A DNA stretch of 64,000 bases from Aeromonas encheleia (GTDB lineage: Bacteria; Pseudomonadota; Gammaproteobacteria; Enterobacterales; Aeromonadaceae), in the NCBI RefSeq assembly GCF_900637545.1, contig NZ_LR134376.1, positions 3,429,001-3,493,000 on the forward strand. Direction: 5' to 3'. Both the position numbers and the translations under genes were made by a program. Of this stretch, positions 16,641 through 24,307 are shown one piece after another. Within the stretch, counting starts at the first letter, position 1. Each line of letters starts with the position of its first letter. A model generated the notes under the pieces. That model was not told the DNA's origin and searched no databases. It saw only the letters and a program-made list of their open reading frames with translations.

Positions 16641-17936
16641 GATGCCGCCCGCCGGCACCTGAAAGCCATCACAGACGAAGAGGCCGGCAACCGCCGCCAC
16701 CTGCTCGCCGTAATAGAGGATGGGGATGCGGCCCCGCTGCCAGGAAGGGACTCCATACTCCTGCAGCAGCTTCTTCAGCCGCCGGCTGCCCACCCGCCCC
16801 ACCGGTTTGAGCATGCTGCCCGCCGCCACCTGAAAACGCACCGACAGCGGCTCGTCCGCCCGGGGCAAGCGTAGCCCCTCCCCCTCGGGTTGCAGGCACA
16901 GGCTGAGCCGGCCCAGCCCGTCCGGCAGCTCAACCGACTCTCCCACCCGGATGGGCAACTCCTCGTGCCGGGGCAGCAGATTGGGCTGCACCAGATACAG
17001 CCGTCCCTGAAAGCGGCGGCACTCCAGATCCTTCAAGCCCAACTGCGGATTAGCATCCTCCCGCGCCAGCGCCACCTCCTGCCAGAGCAGGCCAAGCAGC
17101 TCCCGCGAAGGCATCTCCCCGCCCTGGCGGCGGATCCAGTGGCGCAGCAGGTTGTTGCGCCGGGCCGGCGACAGGGCCTGCAACGGAGCTATATGCAAGG
17201 CATCCCCCTCCCCGGCTCTATGCCAATCCTCTTCCGCCAGCTCGGTGATCAAGGCCTCCTGTTCGGCGCAGATCGCCATGCTGCGCGCTGCCGTCTGGGC
17301 CATGGCGGGCCAGCGCGCCTTGAGCTGCGGGATCAGCGTCTGGCGCAGGAAGTTGCGATCATAGCTCTCGTCCAGATTGCTCTCATCCTCCACCCAGCCA
17401 TGGGGCAGGCTCGCCGCCGCCTCCGCCAGCTCGGCCCGGCTGACCTCGAGCAGCGGCCGCAGCAGGCGGCCACCGGCGAAGGGCTGGCTCGGCACTGTGC
17501 CCGCCAGCCCCCGCAAGCCGGCACCGCGCTTGAGCGCCAGCAGCAGGGTCTCCAGCTGATCGTCCTGGTGATGGGCGCTGAGCAGCCACTCTCCCTGCCC
17601 GAGGTGGGCGGCCAGGCACAGATAGCGCGCCTCACGGGCCTGGGCCTCCAGACTCTCACCGTTGCCACGCGCCAGCTGCACCCGCTCGACCAGGAGCGGC
17701 ACCGCCAGCTGCCGGCACAGGCCTTCGCAGTGTGCCACCCAGGCGTCGGCATGGGGGCTCAGGCCGTGATGCACGTGCAGGGCGCGCAGCCCGAGCCGGT
17801 GTTCGCGGGCAAATTGCACCGCCAGCACCAGCAAGACGGTGGAATCGAGCCCGCCACTGAAGGCCACCAGCAGGCCTTTGGAACCTTCCGGCGCTGGCAG
17901 AGTCTGACAAAAACAAGAATAAATACGAGAAATCAT
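16602..17936 (-). CDS. tilS: tRNA(Ile)-lysidine synthase
   Basis: A 444-residue PP-loop ATPase. LLVAFSGGLDSTVLL (P-loop SGGLDST at 27-33) is the signature; HVHHGLSPHADAWVAHCE, AREARYLCLA and LLSAHHQDDQLETLLL are the TilS-specific blocks. TilS attaches lysine to C34 of the CAU-anticodon tRNA-Ile, making lysidine so AUA is read. The ATG at 17936 has GGGGAAGCCT before it; an in-frame TTG four codons earlier is less likely. In E. coli tilS lies close to accA; here it is about 18 kb away. Its last codons lie inside the tandem duplication with the cyclase gene. Confidence 0.92.
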   Translation of the reverse strand: MISRIYSCFCQTLPAPEGSKGLLVAFSGGLDSTVLLVLAVQFAREHRLGLRALHVHHGLSPHADAWVAHCEGLCRQLAVPLLVERVQLARGNGESLEAQAREARYLCLAAHLGQGEWLLSAHHQDDQLETLLLALKRGAGLRGLAGTVPSQPFAGGRLLRPLLEVSRAELAEAAASLPHGWVEDESNLDESYDRNFLRQTLIPQLKARWPAMAQTAARSMAICAEQEALITELAEEDWHRAGEGDALHIAPLQALSPARRNNLLRHWIRRQGGEMPSRELLGLLWQEVALAREDANPQLGLKDLECRRFQGRLYLVQPNLLPRHEELPIRVGESVELPDGLGRLSLCLQPEGEGLRLPRADEPLSVRFQVAAGSMLKPVGRVGSRRLKKLLQEYGVPSWQRGRIPILYYGEQVAAVAGLFVCDGFQVPAGGIGWHWQKPEPVEI

Positions 17937-17955
17937 AGGCTTCCCCAAAACGGCT

Positions 17956-18020
17956 GGGAGGATCTTAGCAGAGTCAGGCTTATCAAGCTGTAACCGGACT
18001 GCTAGAGTGAGATCCCTCCC
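17956..18020. repeat. imperfect inverted repeat between tilS and pepO-like gene
   Basis: Arms GGGAGGATCTTAGCAG (17956-17971) and CTGCTAGAGTGAGATCCCTCCC (17999-18020) pair over 16 positions with a 5-nt bulge. It lies in the divergent promoter region and could form a cruciform or leader stem. Confidence 0.6.
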
Positions 18021-18064
18021 GAGCTGGGCTGGGAAGCTGAATAACCCGAATTGGAATCAAGCGA

Positions 18065-20098
18065 ATGAACAATAAGAAAAGCATACTGGCCGGCCTCATC
18101 GGGTTGGCGTTGTTAGCCGGTTGTAGTCAGGCGCCGGACACAGCAAGCAAGCACTCCGGCCTCGCGCTGGCCAACATGGACACCCGGGTCAAGCCCGGTG
18201 ATGACTTCTTCCGCTACGTGAACGGCCACTGGCTCGCGACGGCCAAGATCCCGGACGACAGGCCGGCCGACGGCGCCTTCTACCTGCTGCGGGACAAGTC
18301 CCTCGCCGATGTGCGGGTGCTGGTGGAAGGGCTGGACGGCAAGGCGGCCGCGGCGGGAACGCCGGCCCAGCAGATCCACGATCTCTATCGCAGCTACCTG
18401 GATCAGGCCACGCGAGACGCCAAGGGCACGGCCCCGCTGCTGCCCCAGCTCAGCGAGATAGACCGGATCAGCGACCAGAGCACCCTGGCCAAGTCCTTCG
18501 CCCAGGCCGGCCGCATCGGCGGCAATGCCCCCTTCGGCTTCTGGATCGATGCCGACGCCAAGGCGCCGGACAGCTATGCGGTCTACCTCTATCAGTCCGG
18601 GCTCGGCCTGCCGGACCGGGATTACTACCTCAAGAGCGATGCGGCCAGCCAGGCGCTGAGACAGAAGTACGAGCAGCACATCGCCGGCATGTTGAGCCGC
18701 TTCGGCGAGACGGATGCGGGACCCAAGGCGAAACGCATCCTGGCCCTGGAGACCCGGATCGCCCAGATCCAGTGGGACAACGTGGCCCTGCGGGATCGGG
18801 AGAAGAACTACAACAAGGGCTCCCTCGGCGAGCTCAAGCGCCTAGCCCCGAGCATTGACTGGGACGCCTATCTCGGCCAGGCCGGCCTCGCCGGCCAGAG
18901 CAGCCTGGTGATCGGCCAGCCCAGCTATCTGTCGGCCCTCAACGGCCTGATGCAGCAGACCCCGATCGGCGACTGGCAAGCCTACCTCAAGTGGCACCTC
19001 ATCACCGATTACGCCCCCTATCTCGACGGCCAGACCGACCGCCAGAACTTCGCCTTCTTCGGCACCACCCTGAGCGGTACCCCCAAGCAGCGTGCCCCCT
19101 GGGAGCGTGCGCTCGGGGTGCTTGACGATCTGCTGGGTGAGGCGGTCGGCCAGCTCTATGTGGAGCGCTACTTCCCGCCCCAGGCCAAGGCCCGCATGGA
19201 GCTGCTGGTGGAGAACCTGCGCACCGCCTACGGCCAGAGCATCGAGGGGCTGGACTGGATGTCGCCGACCACCAAGACCCAGGCCCTGGCCAAACTCGCC
19301 AAGTTCAGGCCCAAGATCGGCTACCCGGACAAGTGGAAGGATTACAGCGCCATCGAGATCCGCCAGGACGATCTGGTGGGCAACCTGCAGCGGGCCCGCG
19401 CCTTCGAATACGCCGACAACCTGGCCCGCCTCGGCAAGCCGGTGGACAGGGACGAGTGGCACATGTCACCGCAGACGGTGAACGCCTACTACAACCCGAG
19501 CAACAACGAGATAGTATTCCCGGCCGCCATACTGCAGCCCCCCTTCTTCGACATGACAGCGGATGACGCGGTCAACTACGGTGCCATCGGCGGCGTGATC
19601 GGCCACGAGATGGGCCACGGCTTCGACGATCAGGGTGCCAAGTCCGACGGCGACGGCGTGATGCGCGACTGGTGGACCCCAAGCGATCTCAAGGAGTTCC
19701 GCTTCCGCACCAGCCGGCTGGTGGCCCAGTACAACCGCTTCGAGCCCATCAAGGGCCAGTACGTCAACGGCCAGTTCACCCTGGGGGAGAACATCGGCGA
19801 TCTCGGCGGCCTCACCATAGCCCACAAGGCCTACCTGCTGTCGCTCAAGGGCGAAGAAGCGCCTGTGCTGGACGGTTTCACCGGCGAGCAGCGCTTCTTC
19901 CTCGGCTGGGCCCAGGTGTGGAAGGGCATGTACAGACCCGAGCTGATGCAGATGCTGCTCTCCTCGGATCCCCACTCCCCGCCCGAGTATCGGGTCAACG
20001 GGGTGGTGCCGAACATCCCCGCCTTCTACGAGGCGTTCAACATCCAGCCGGGCGACAAGCTCTATCTGGACCCTGCCAAACGGGTCAAGATATGGTAA
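18065..20098 (+). CDS. pepO: M13-family metallopeptidase, lipoprotein (PepO/neprilysin-like)
   Basis: A 677-residue zinc endopeptidase. A lipobox (LLAGCSQ, Cys near 20) predicts a lipoprotein, so it is envelope-anchored. Peptidase_M13_N spans most of the first 430 residues (KPGDDFFRYVNGHWLATAKIP); the C-terminal catalytic domain has NEIVFPAAILQPPFFD, GVIGHEMGHGFDDQG with HEMGH at 514-518, and GENIGDLGGL supplying the third zinc ligand Glu. The family degrades short peptides. Downstream lies pliI, possibly in the same transcript. After the stop the terminal codons are partly repeated (see 20061). Confidence 0.9.
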   Translation: MNNKKSILAGLIGLALLAGCSQAPDTASKHSGLALANMDTRVKPGDDFFRYVNGHWLATAKIPDDRPADGAFYLLRDKSLADVRVLVEGLDGKAAAAGTPAQQIHDLYRSYLDQATRDAKGTAPLLPQLSEIDRISDQSTLAKSFAQAGRIGGNAPFGFWIDADAKAPDSYAVYLYQSGLGLPDRDYYLKSDAASQALRQKYEQHIAGMLSRFGETDAGPKAKRILALETRIAQIQWDNVALRDREKNYNKGSLGELKRLAPSIDWDAYLGQAGLAGQSSLVIGQPSYLSALNGLMQQTPIGDWQAYLKWHLITDYAPYLDGQTDRQNFAFFGTTLSGTPKQRAPWERALGVLDDLLGEAVGQLYVERYFPPQAKARMELLVENLRTAYGQSIEGLDWMSPTTKTQALAKLAKFRPKIGYPDKWKDYSAIEIRQDDLVGNLQRARAFEYADNLARLGKPVDRDEWHMSPQTVNAYYNPSNNEIVFPAAILQPPFFDMTADDAVNYGAIGGVIGHEMGHGFDDQGAKSDGDGVMRDWWTPSDLKEFRFRTSRLVAQYNRFEPIKGQYVNGQFTLGENIGDLGGLTIAHKAYLLSLKGEEAPVLDGFTGEQRFFLGWAQVWKGMYRPELMQMLLSSDPHSPPEYRVNGVVPNIPAFYEAFNIQPGDKLYLDPAKRVKIW

Positions 20099-20180
20099 TA
20101 GAGAGGGCAGAGAAATCCTCCCTGTCTGGACCCGGCCAAGCGCACCGGATAGGGTAGTAAAAGAGAAGGCGCCGGACCAA
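20061..20180 (+). repeat. 60-bp duplication of the M13 peptidase 3' end
   Basis: TCTGGACCC.GCCAA.CG occurs at 20065 and again at 20125, exactly 60 nt apart. Read in the gene's frame beyond its TAA-TAG stops, the second copy encodes L-D-P-A-K-R-T-G-stop against L-D-P-A-K-R-V-K-I-W-stop in the gene itself. Confidence 0.7.
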
Positions 20181-20231
20181 CACGGAGTCCGGCGCCGAAC
20201 ACAGACATGACGGCAGGGGCAAGCCCCTGCC
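20168..20231 (+). other. two GC-rich hairpins upstream of pliI
   Basis: Stem 1 is GGCGCCGGAC / GTCCGGCGCC (20168-20196), ten bp with a nine-nt loop. Stem 2 is GGCAGGGGC / GCCCCTGCC (20212-20231), nine bp with a minimal loop, 27 nt before the pliI ATG. Neither has a T tract, so they look like mRNA-stabilising or translation-modulating stems rather than terminators. Confidence 0.65.
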
Positions 20232-20258
20232 ATCCCAGCAGCAACAAGGGTCACATCC

Positions 20259-20696
20259 ATGAAAGCCTTATTGATTACTCTCGGACTGCTCACTCTGCCA
20301 CTGACCAGCCAGGCGGCAGAGGGCTTCTTCAAGCAGCTGACGCTCCCCACCGGTCAGGTGCTCACCGTCGCCGAGGGACGCGGTGAACCTGCCTCCATCG
20401 GCAGCTATGACGTGCGCCTCTACTCCGGCGCCAACCCCCAGTTCCCCCTCGATCAGTTCATCGATGGCAAGGTGCAGGCGCGGGACGGCGGCATCAAGGA
20501 GCTGAAGCTGCAGGATCTCAACGGTGACAAGCAGCCGGAGCTCATCGTCATAGTGGAGAGCGCCGGCAGCGGCGGCTACCTCAGCGCCGATGCGTTCACC
20601 ATCAACCCGCAGGCCGGGCTCGACAGCTTCAACCACGTCAGCGAGCTGGCCCCCGGCGACGACGTGATCCAGGCGCTCAAGACTCCCCGCGACTGA
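20259..20696 (+). CDS. pliI: PliI-type periplasmic inhibitor of I-type lysozyme
   Basis: A 145-residue exported protein (signal peptide MKALLITLGLLTLPLTSQA). The mature part is a small beta protein ending in the SAGSGGYLSADAF loop. The SGxY motif places Ser104 and Tyr107 exactly at the residues I recall as essential in the A. hydrophila PliI structure. PliI blocks invertebrate-type lysozymes, protecting the cell wall from invertebrate or fish hosts. LQDLNGDKQPELIV resembles the strand-turn before that loop. It is followed by a terminator at 20728 and preceded by two stable hairpins. Confidence 0.85.
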   Translation: MKALLITLGLLTLPLTSQAAEGFFKQLTLPTGQVLTVAEGRGEPASIGSYDVRLYSGANPQFPLDQFIDGKVQARDGGIKELKLQDLNGDKQPELIVIVESAGSGGYLSADAFTINPQAGLDSFNHVSELAPGDDVIQALKTPRD

Positions 20697-20727
20697 CTGG
20701 CTCGCTTACATCCACCACCTTTGTAAC

Positions 20728-20750
20728 ACAGCCCCGCATCGCGGGGCTGT
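20728..20750 (+). terminator. terminator after pliI
   Basis: Ten-bp stem ACAGCCCCGC / GCGGGGCTGT with an ATC loop, followed by TGCGTT. The T tract is short. Confidence 0.7.
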
Positions 20751-20833
20751 TGCGTTATCGCAGGCTGAGGCCGCTCTCATTCCCCTTCCCCCGTGCCTCT
20801 CCCCCCACCTGTCTTGACACCTCATGGCCCCGA

Positions 20834-20863
20834 TAGACGACCCTTTTCTTCTGTGCCTATAAT
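20834..20863 (+). promoter_or_regulatory. candidate promoter of ABC-F leader transcript
   Basis: TATAAT at 20858-20863 is a perfect -10 hexamer; TAGACG at 20834-20839 is a 4/6 match to -35 with an 18-nt spacer. Transcription would begin near 20870, giving a leader of about 225 nt before the ABC-F gene. Confidence 0.6.
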
Positions 20864-20901
20864 CGCCGCACGGTGCCATCACGAAAATAAGGAGGTAAAA
20901 A

Positions 20902-20988
20902 ATGGTTATCCAAGCGTGTCCGATGTTCTCGGCCCGCCTGTTCGGCACATTCGAGTGCTCTTGCCTGCATACCATCGCGCTGCGATAG
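20902..20988 (+). CDS. 28-residue leader peptide upstream of ABC-F gene
   Basis: A short frame begins at ATG 20902, preceded by the near-ideal Shine-Dalgarno AAGGAGGT with a five-A spacer, the strongest ribosome binding site I noticed in the window. It encodes MVIQACPMFSARLFGTFECS followed by CLHTIALR and stops at TAG 20986. It lies inside the leader RNA of the ABC-F gene, starting about 35 nt after the predicted transcription start and ending 109 nt before the main ATG. I read it as a regulatory leader (translation attenuation) rather than a free-standing protein. Three cysteines are notable. Confidence 0.6.
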   Translation: MVIQACPMFSARLFGTFECSCLHTIALR

Positions 20989-21062
20989 CGGGTTCGAGCA
21001 AAGCCGACTCCCTTCTTGACCGAGACCTTTCTCGACCGTTGTCGCCAGCGCTCCTGATGACA

Positions 21063-21084
21063 GGGATTTTCGATCCCGCATTTT
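21063..21084 (+). other. small hairpin with T tract ahead of the ABC-F start
   Basis: GGGAT / ATCCC with a TTTCG loop, then GCATTTT, 14 nt before the ABC-F ATG. It could be a weak attenuator terminator or sequester the weak SD; an alternative upstream pairing of GGGTTCGAG (20990) with CTCGACC (21033) is possible. Confidence 0.4.
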
Positions 21085-21097
21085 AGAGAGCAAGAGC

Positions 21098-22825
21098 ATG
21101 ACAACTTTGATGAGCACCCACTCCCTGCAGATGAACGCGGGAGAGCTTCCCCTGTTCGACAGCATCGATCTCAGCATCCACAGCGGTGACCGCATCGGCC
21201 TCATCGGCGCCAACGGTAGCGGCAAGAGCACCCTGCTCAGCCTGCTGGCCGGCCAGGTCGAGCCCCATGACGGGCGCATCCACAGAGCCGCCCCCTGTCG
21301 CTGCGAGTTCGTGACGCAGCACCTTCCCAGCCGTTTGCACGGACTCAGCACCCGCGCCGCGCTCGGCGATGCCGTGGCGGACGATCCCGCCCTCGGCTGG
21401 CAGCTGGACAAGATGCTCGAGGATCTGCAGCTGGCGCCGCACGCCACCCAGGTCGTCACCAGCCTGAGCGGCGGCCAGCACAGCCGATTGCAACTGGGCC
21501 GGGCCCTGCTGCGCCAACCCAATCTGCTGCTGCTCGACGAGCCAAGCAACCACCTGGATCTTCCCTCCCTGCTCTGGCTTGAGCAGTTCCTGCAGGGCTG
21601 GCGCGGGGCCTTGGTGCTGGTCTCCCACGATGGCCGCCTGCTCGACCGGGTCACCCAGGACACCCTGATCCTGCGGGACAGACGCCTCTATCGCTTCGCC
21701 CTGCCCTGCAGCCAGGCCAGGGCGGCGCTGGTACAGGAGGATGAGAGCGCCCGCCAGCGCCGGGCCGATGAGCAGAAGGAGATCGACCGCCTGAGTGCCA
21801 GCAGCAAGCGGCTCGCCATCTGGGGACGGGAGCATGACAACGCCAAGCTGGTGCGCCAGGCCAAGTCCATGGATAAGCGGATCGTCAGGCTGCGGGAGGA
21901 GCAGAGCCTGGTCGGCGCCGGCGCCCCCTGGCGGCTCGAGCTGCACGGGCTGGGGCTGCCCGCCGACGCCCTGCTGCGGCTGGAGGCGCTCGACGTGCGC
22001 CCGGCTCCCGCCTTGCCGCCCCTGCTGCGGGCCGAGGGACTCTGGCTGCGCTCCGGCGACAGGGTCGCCCTGCTCGGTGCCAACGGGGTGGGCAAGTCCT
22101 CCCTGCTGCGCCAGTGTTGGCGTGAGCTGTGCGAGCAGCGCCAGGGTGAGGGCTGGTACCGTCACCCCGCGGCCAGCATCGCCTACTACGATCAGTCCCT
22201 GCAGCAACTCGACGGCCAGGCCACCCTGACCGATGCGCTCTATGCCCTGGCCCCGCTGCCGGCGATAAGCCTGCGCCAGGCCCTGATCCGCGCGGGCTTC
22301 CCCTACGCCCGTCACGGCCAGCGGGTGCATGCCTTAAGCGGCGGCGAGCGGGCCAGGCTGCTGTTTCTCGCCCTGTCGCTGGCGAGCCATCACCTGCTCT
22401 GGCTCGATGAGCCCAGCAACCATCTGGATCTGGAGGGCAAGGAGGAGCTGGCCGAGGCGCTGGCGCAGTTTGCCGGCGGGGTGCTGTTGATCTCCCACGA
22501 CCGGGATCTGATCGAGCGCAGCTGCAACCGCTTCTGGGTGATCAGGGAGGGCAGGATCCTGGAGGCCTACGGCGCCGAGCAAGCCTATGCCGAGCTGCGC
22601 GGCGACAGCCTGCCCCCCGGCAGCATCGCCCCCCATGAGGCGCCGACGGAGGAGACTACCCGGGCGGAGAGCGACGAGGCGCTGCTGGCACGCTGGTACG
22701 AGCTGGATGGCCTGCTGGCCGCCGATCTCGCCCGCAAGCCCAGGCATCAGACCCCGCGGCTGCAGCAGGGCTGGCGCGACGAGTTGCAACGGCTCGCCGA
22801 GCGGCTCGGCCTCGATGACGACTGA
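21098..22825 (+). CDS. ABC-F family ATPase (ribosome-associated)
   Basis: A 575-residue soluble protein with two ABC cassettes and no membrane domain. Cassette 1: GANGSGKSTLL, LSGGQHSRLQLGRALL, LLLLDEPSNHLD. Cassette 2: GANGVGKSSLL, LSGGERARLLFLAL, LLWLDEPSNHLD. Between them is a charged linker of the P-site tRNA-interacting type (DESARQRRADEQKEIDRLSA, HDNAKLVRQAKSMDKRI). ABC-F proteins bind the ribosomal E site and either help translation or displace ribosome-targeting antibiotics. It is not an obvious EttA, Uup, YheS or YbiT orthologue by eye. The 5' leader with its own ORF suggests inducible control. The start codon has only a weak SD (GAGAGCAAGAG). Confidence 0.88.
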   Translation: MTTLMSTHSLQMNAGELPLFDSIDLSIHSGDRIGLIGANGSGKSTLLSLLAGQVEPHDGRIHRAAPCRCEFVTQHLPSRLHGLSTRAALGDAVADDPALGWQLDKMLEDLQLAPHATQVVTSLSGGQHSRLQLGRALLRQPNLLLLDEPSNHLDLPSLLWLEQFLQGWRGALVLVSHDGRLLDRVTQDTLILRDRRLYRFALPCSQARAALVQEDESARQRRADEQKEIDRLSASSKRLAIWGREHDNAKLVRQAKSMDKRIVRLREEQSLVGAGAPWRLELHGLGLPADALLRLEALDVRPAPALPPLLRAEGLWLRSGDRVALLGANGVGKSSLLRQCWRELCEQRQGEGWYRHPAASIAYYDQSLQQLDGQATLTDALYALAPLPAISLRQALIRAGFPYARHGQRVHALSGGERARLLFLALSLASHHLLWLDEPSNHLDLEGKEELAEALAQFAGGVLLISHDRDLIERSCNRFWVIREGRILEAYGAEQAYAELRGDSLPPGSIAPHEAPTEETTRAESDEALLARWYELDGLLAADLARKPRHQTPRLQQGWRDELQRLAERLGLDDD

Positions 22826-22846
22826 CGGTTAACGTCGAGCACTATG

Positions 22847-22876
22847 AAAAAGCCCTGCATTGGCGGGGCTTTTTTT
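22847..22876. terminator. terminator between ABC-F gene and yjeH
   Basis: Stem AAAAAGCCCTGC / GCGGGGCTTTTTTT with ATTG loop, seven T on the plus strand and A run on the other side, so it can serve both convergent genes. Confidence 0.9.
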
Positions 22877-22891
22877 ATCCGTGACACGGTG

Positions 22892-24169
22892 TTACTCGAT
22901 GGTCGAGAGGCGGCTGGCATGGCCCCGACGACGATGGCGCCGCCACAGGGAGAAGAGGCCATAGCCCGCGCTCAGCAGCAGGGCGTAGAGCACCTCGGAG
23001 GCGAGCGCCACCAGCACCGCCAGGCAGAGCAGCACGCTCAGGCCCGCCAGCCCCTTGCCCACCCCGCCGAGCAGGCGCCAGCCCGCCGCCATGCAGAGCA
23101 GGTAGACCAGCACGAAGTTGCCGTTGGCATAGCGAATGAGCGCATCGAGCGGCAGCCGCCACCAGAGGATCAGGGTGATGGAGAGCAGGCAGATGGCGAG
23201 CACCCAGCACAGGGCCGCCAGCGGGGCACCGCGGGCGCTGAGCCGGGAGAGGGAGACCGGCAGCTTGCCTTCCCGCGCCATGCTCCAGATCAGGCGGGCA
23301 AAACCCTGCAGATAGATGTTGATGCTGGCAAAGCAGGAGAGGTAGCCGAGCACCGCCACCAGCCACTTGGCGGTCGGCCCGAACAGCAGCGAGAGCAGGG
23401 CCGGGATGGCGGTGGCATTGGTCGCCTCATCGCCATAGAGCCCATATTTGAGCACCACCAGCGAGTGGACCCAGTAGATCAGCCCCGCCAGCAGCACGCC
23501 GCCGAGCAGAGCCAGCGGGTAGTCCCGCTCCGGCCGCTTGAACTCCTCCCCCATGTGGGCGAAGGCCTCCAGCCCGACGAAACACCAGAACATCACCGCC
23601 AGCGCCGTGCCCATGGCGGGCCACTCGGCTGCCGTCGGCAGCGGCTGGGCCGCGTCGCGCCAGCTGAGATCTCCCTTGATCCAGATGAGCAGGGTCAGCC
23701 CCAGGATCGCCAGCGCGATGAGCAGTTGCAGGTTGCCGGAGGAGCGGGCGCCGCGCAGGCCGAGCAGGAAGACCCCGAGCAGGGTCAACAGCTGGATGGC
23801 CCACAGGGTCAGCTCGCCCACATCGAACAGGGCGTGCCAGAAGCCGGCGGCTATGGTGAGCGCGGCGGGCAGCCCCACCGGCAGCACCGCCAGAAACAGG
23901 AAGGCGGAGAAACGCTCGGCGCCGTTGCCAAACGCCAGCCCGATCAGATGGGGTGCCCCGCCTGCGTGGGGATAACGGCGGCCGAGGCGGGCGAAGGTGA
24001 AGGCGATGGGCAGCACCAGCACGATGAGCAACAGCCAGGCCCAGAGCGAGGCGCCCCCCGCCAGCGACGCCGCGGTCGCCGGTACCACGAAGATCCCGGT
24101 GCCGAGCAGGGAGGTGGCGAGCAGCCCCATCCCCTGCCAGAGCCCGAGCTCTTTCTTCAACGCAGACAT
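22892..24169 (-). CDS. yjeH: YjeH-like amino acid exporter (APC family)
   Basis: A 425-residue APC transporter with about twelve membrane segments. It shares with E. coli YjeH the blocks ELGLWQGMGLLATSLLGTG, LPVGLPAALTIAAGFW, VMFWCFVGLEAFAHM and EFKRPERDYPLALL, as well as FASINIYLQGFARLIWS. YjeH exports methionine and branched-chain amino acids in E. coli; the same substrates are likely but not shown here. I chose ATG 24169, which gives the family-typical N-terminus and length (E. coli 418); the frame is open nine codons further. Confidence 0.85.
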   Translation of the reverse strand: MSALKKELGLWQGMGLLATSLLGTGIFVVPATAASLAGGASLWAWLLLIVLVLPIAFTFARLGRRYPHAGGAPHLIGLAFGNGAERFSAFLFLAVLPVGLPAALTIAAGFWHALFDVGELTLWAIQLLTLLGVFLLGLRGARSSGNLQLLIALAILGLTLLIWIKGDLSWRDAAQPLPTAAEWPAMGTALAVMFWCFVGLEAFAHMGEEFKRPERDYPLALLGGVLLAGLIYWVHSLVVLKYGLYGDEATNATAIPALLSLLFGPTAKWLVAVLGYLSCFASINIYLQGFARLIWSMAREGKLPVSLSRLSARGAPLAALCWVLAICLLSITLILWWRLPLDALIRYANGNFVLVYLLCMAAGWRLLGGVGKGLAGLSVLLCLAVLVALASEVLYALLLSAGYGLFSLWRRHRRRGHASRLSTIE

Positions 24170-24251
24170 ATCCTTTTGTCCTGACTGGAAAAACACCCCG
24201 CCATGTTAGGCCGCAGCCCCTTGCTTGTTAAGGGCTATCCGTTGCTCAAAC

Positions 24252-24276
24252 AAAAAAAGCCGCCTCTGTCGAGGCG
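24252..24276 (-). terminator. terminator after sdaC
   Basis: CGCCTC / GAGGCG with TGTC loop, running on the minus strand into GGCTTTTTTTG, 32 nt past the sdaC stop. Confidence 0.85.
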
Positions 24277-24307
24277 ACTTCTTCTTTCAACAGCGTAACC
24301 GGAGTTA

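Noticed and set aside
20706..21104. 132-codon minus-strand frame opposite the ABC-F leader
   Set aside because: It spans a terminator, a promoter and the leader ORF on the other strand and has no family features.
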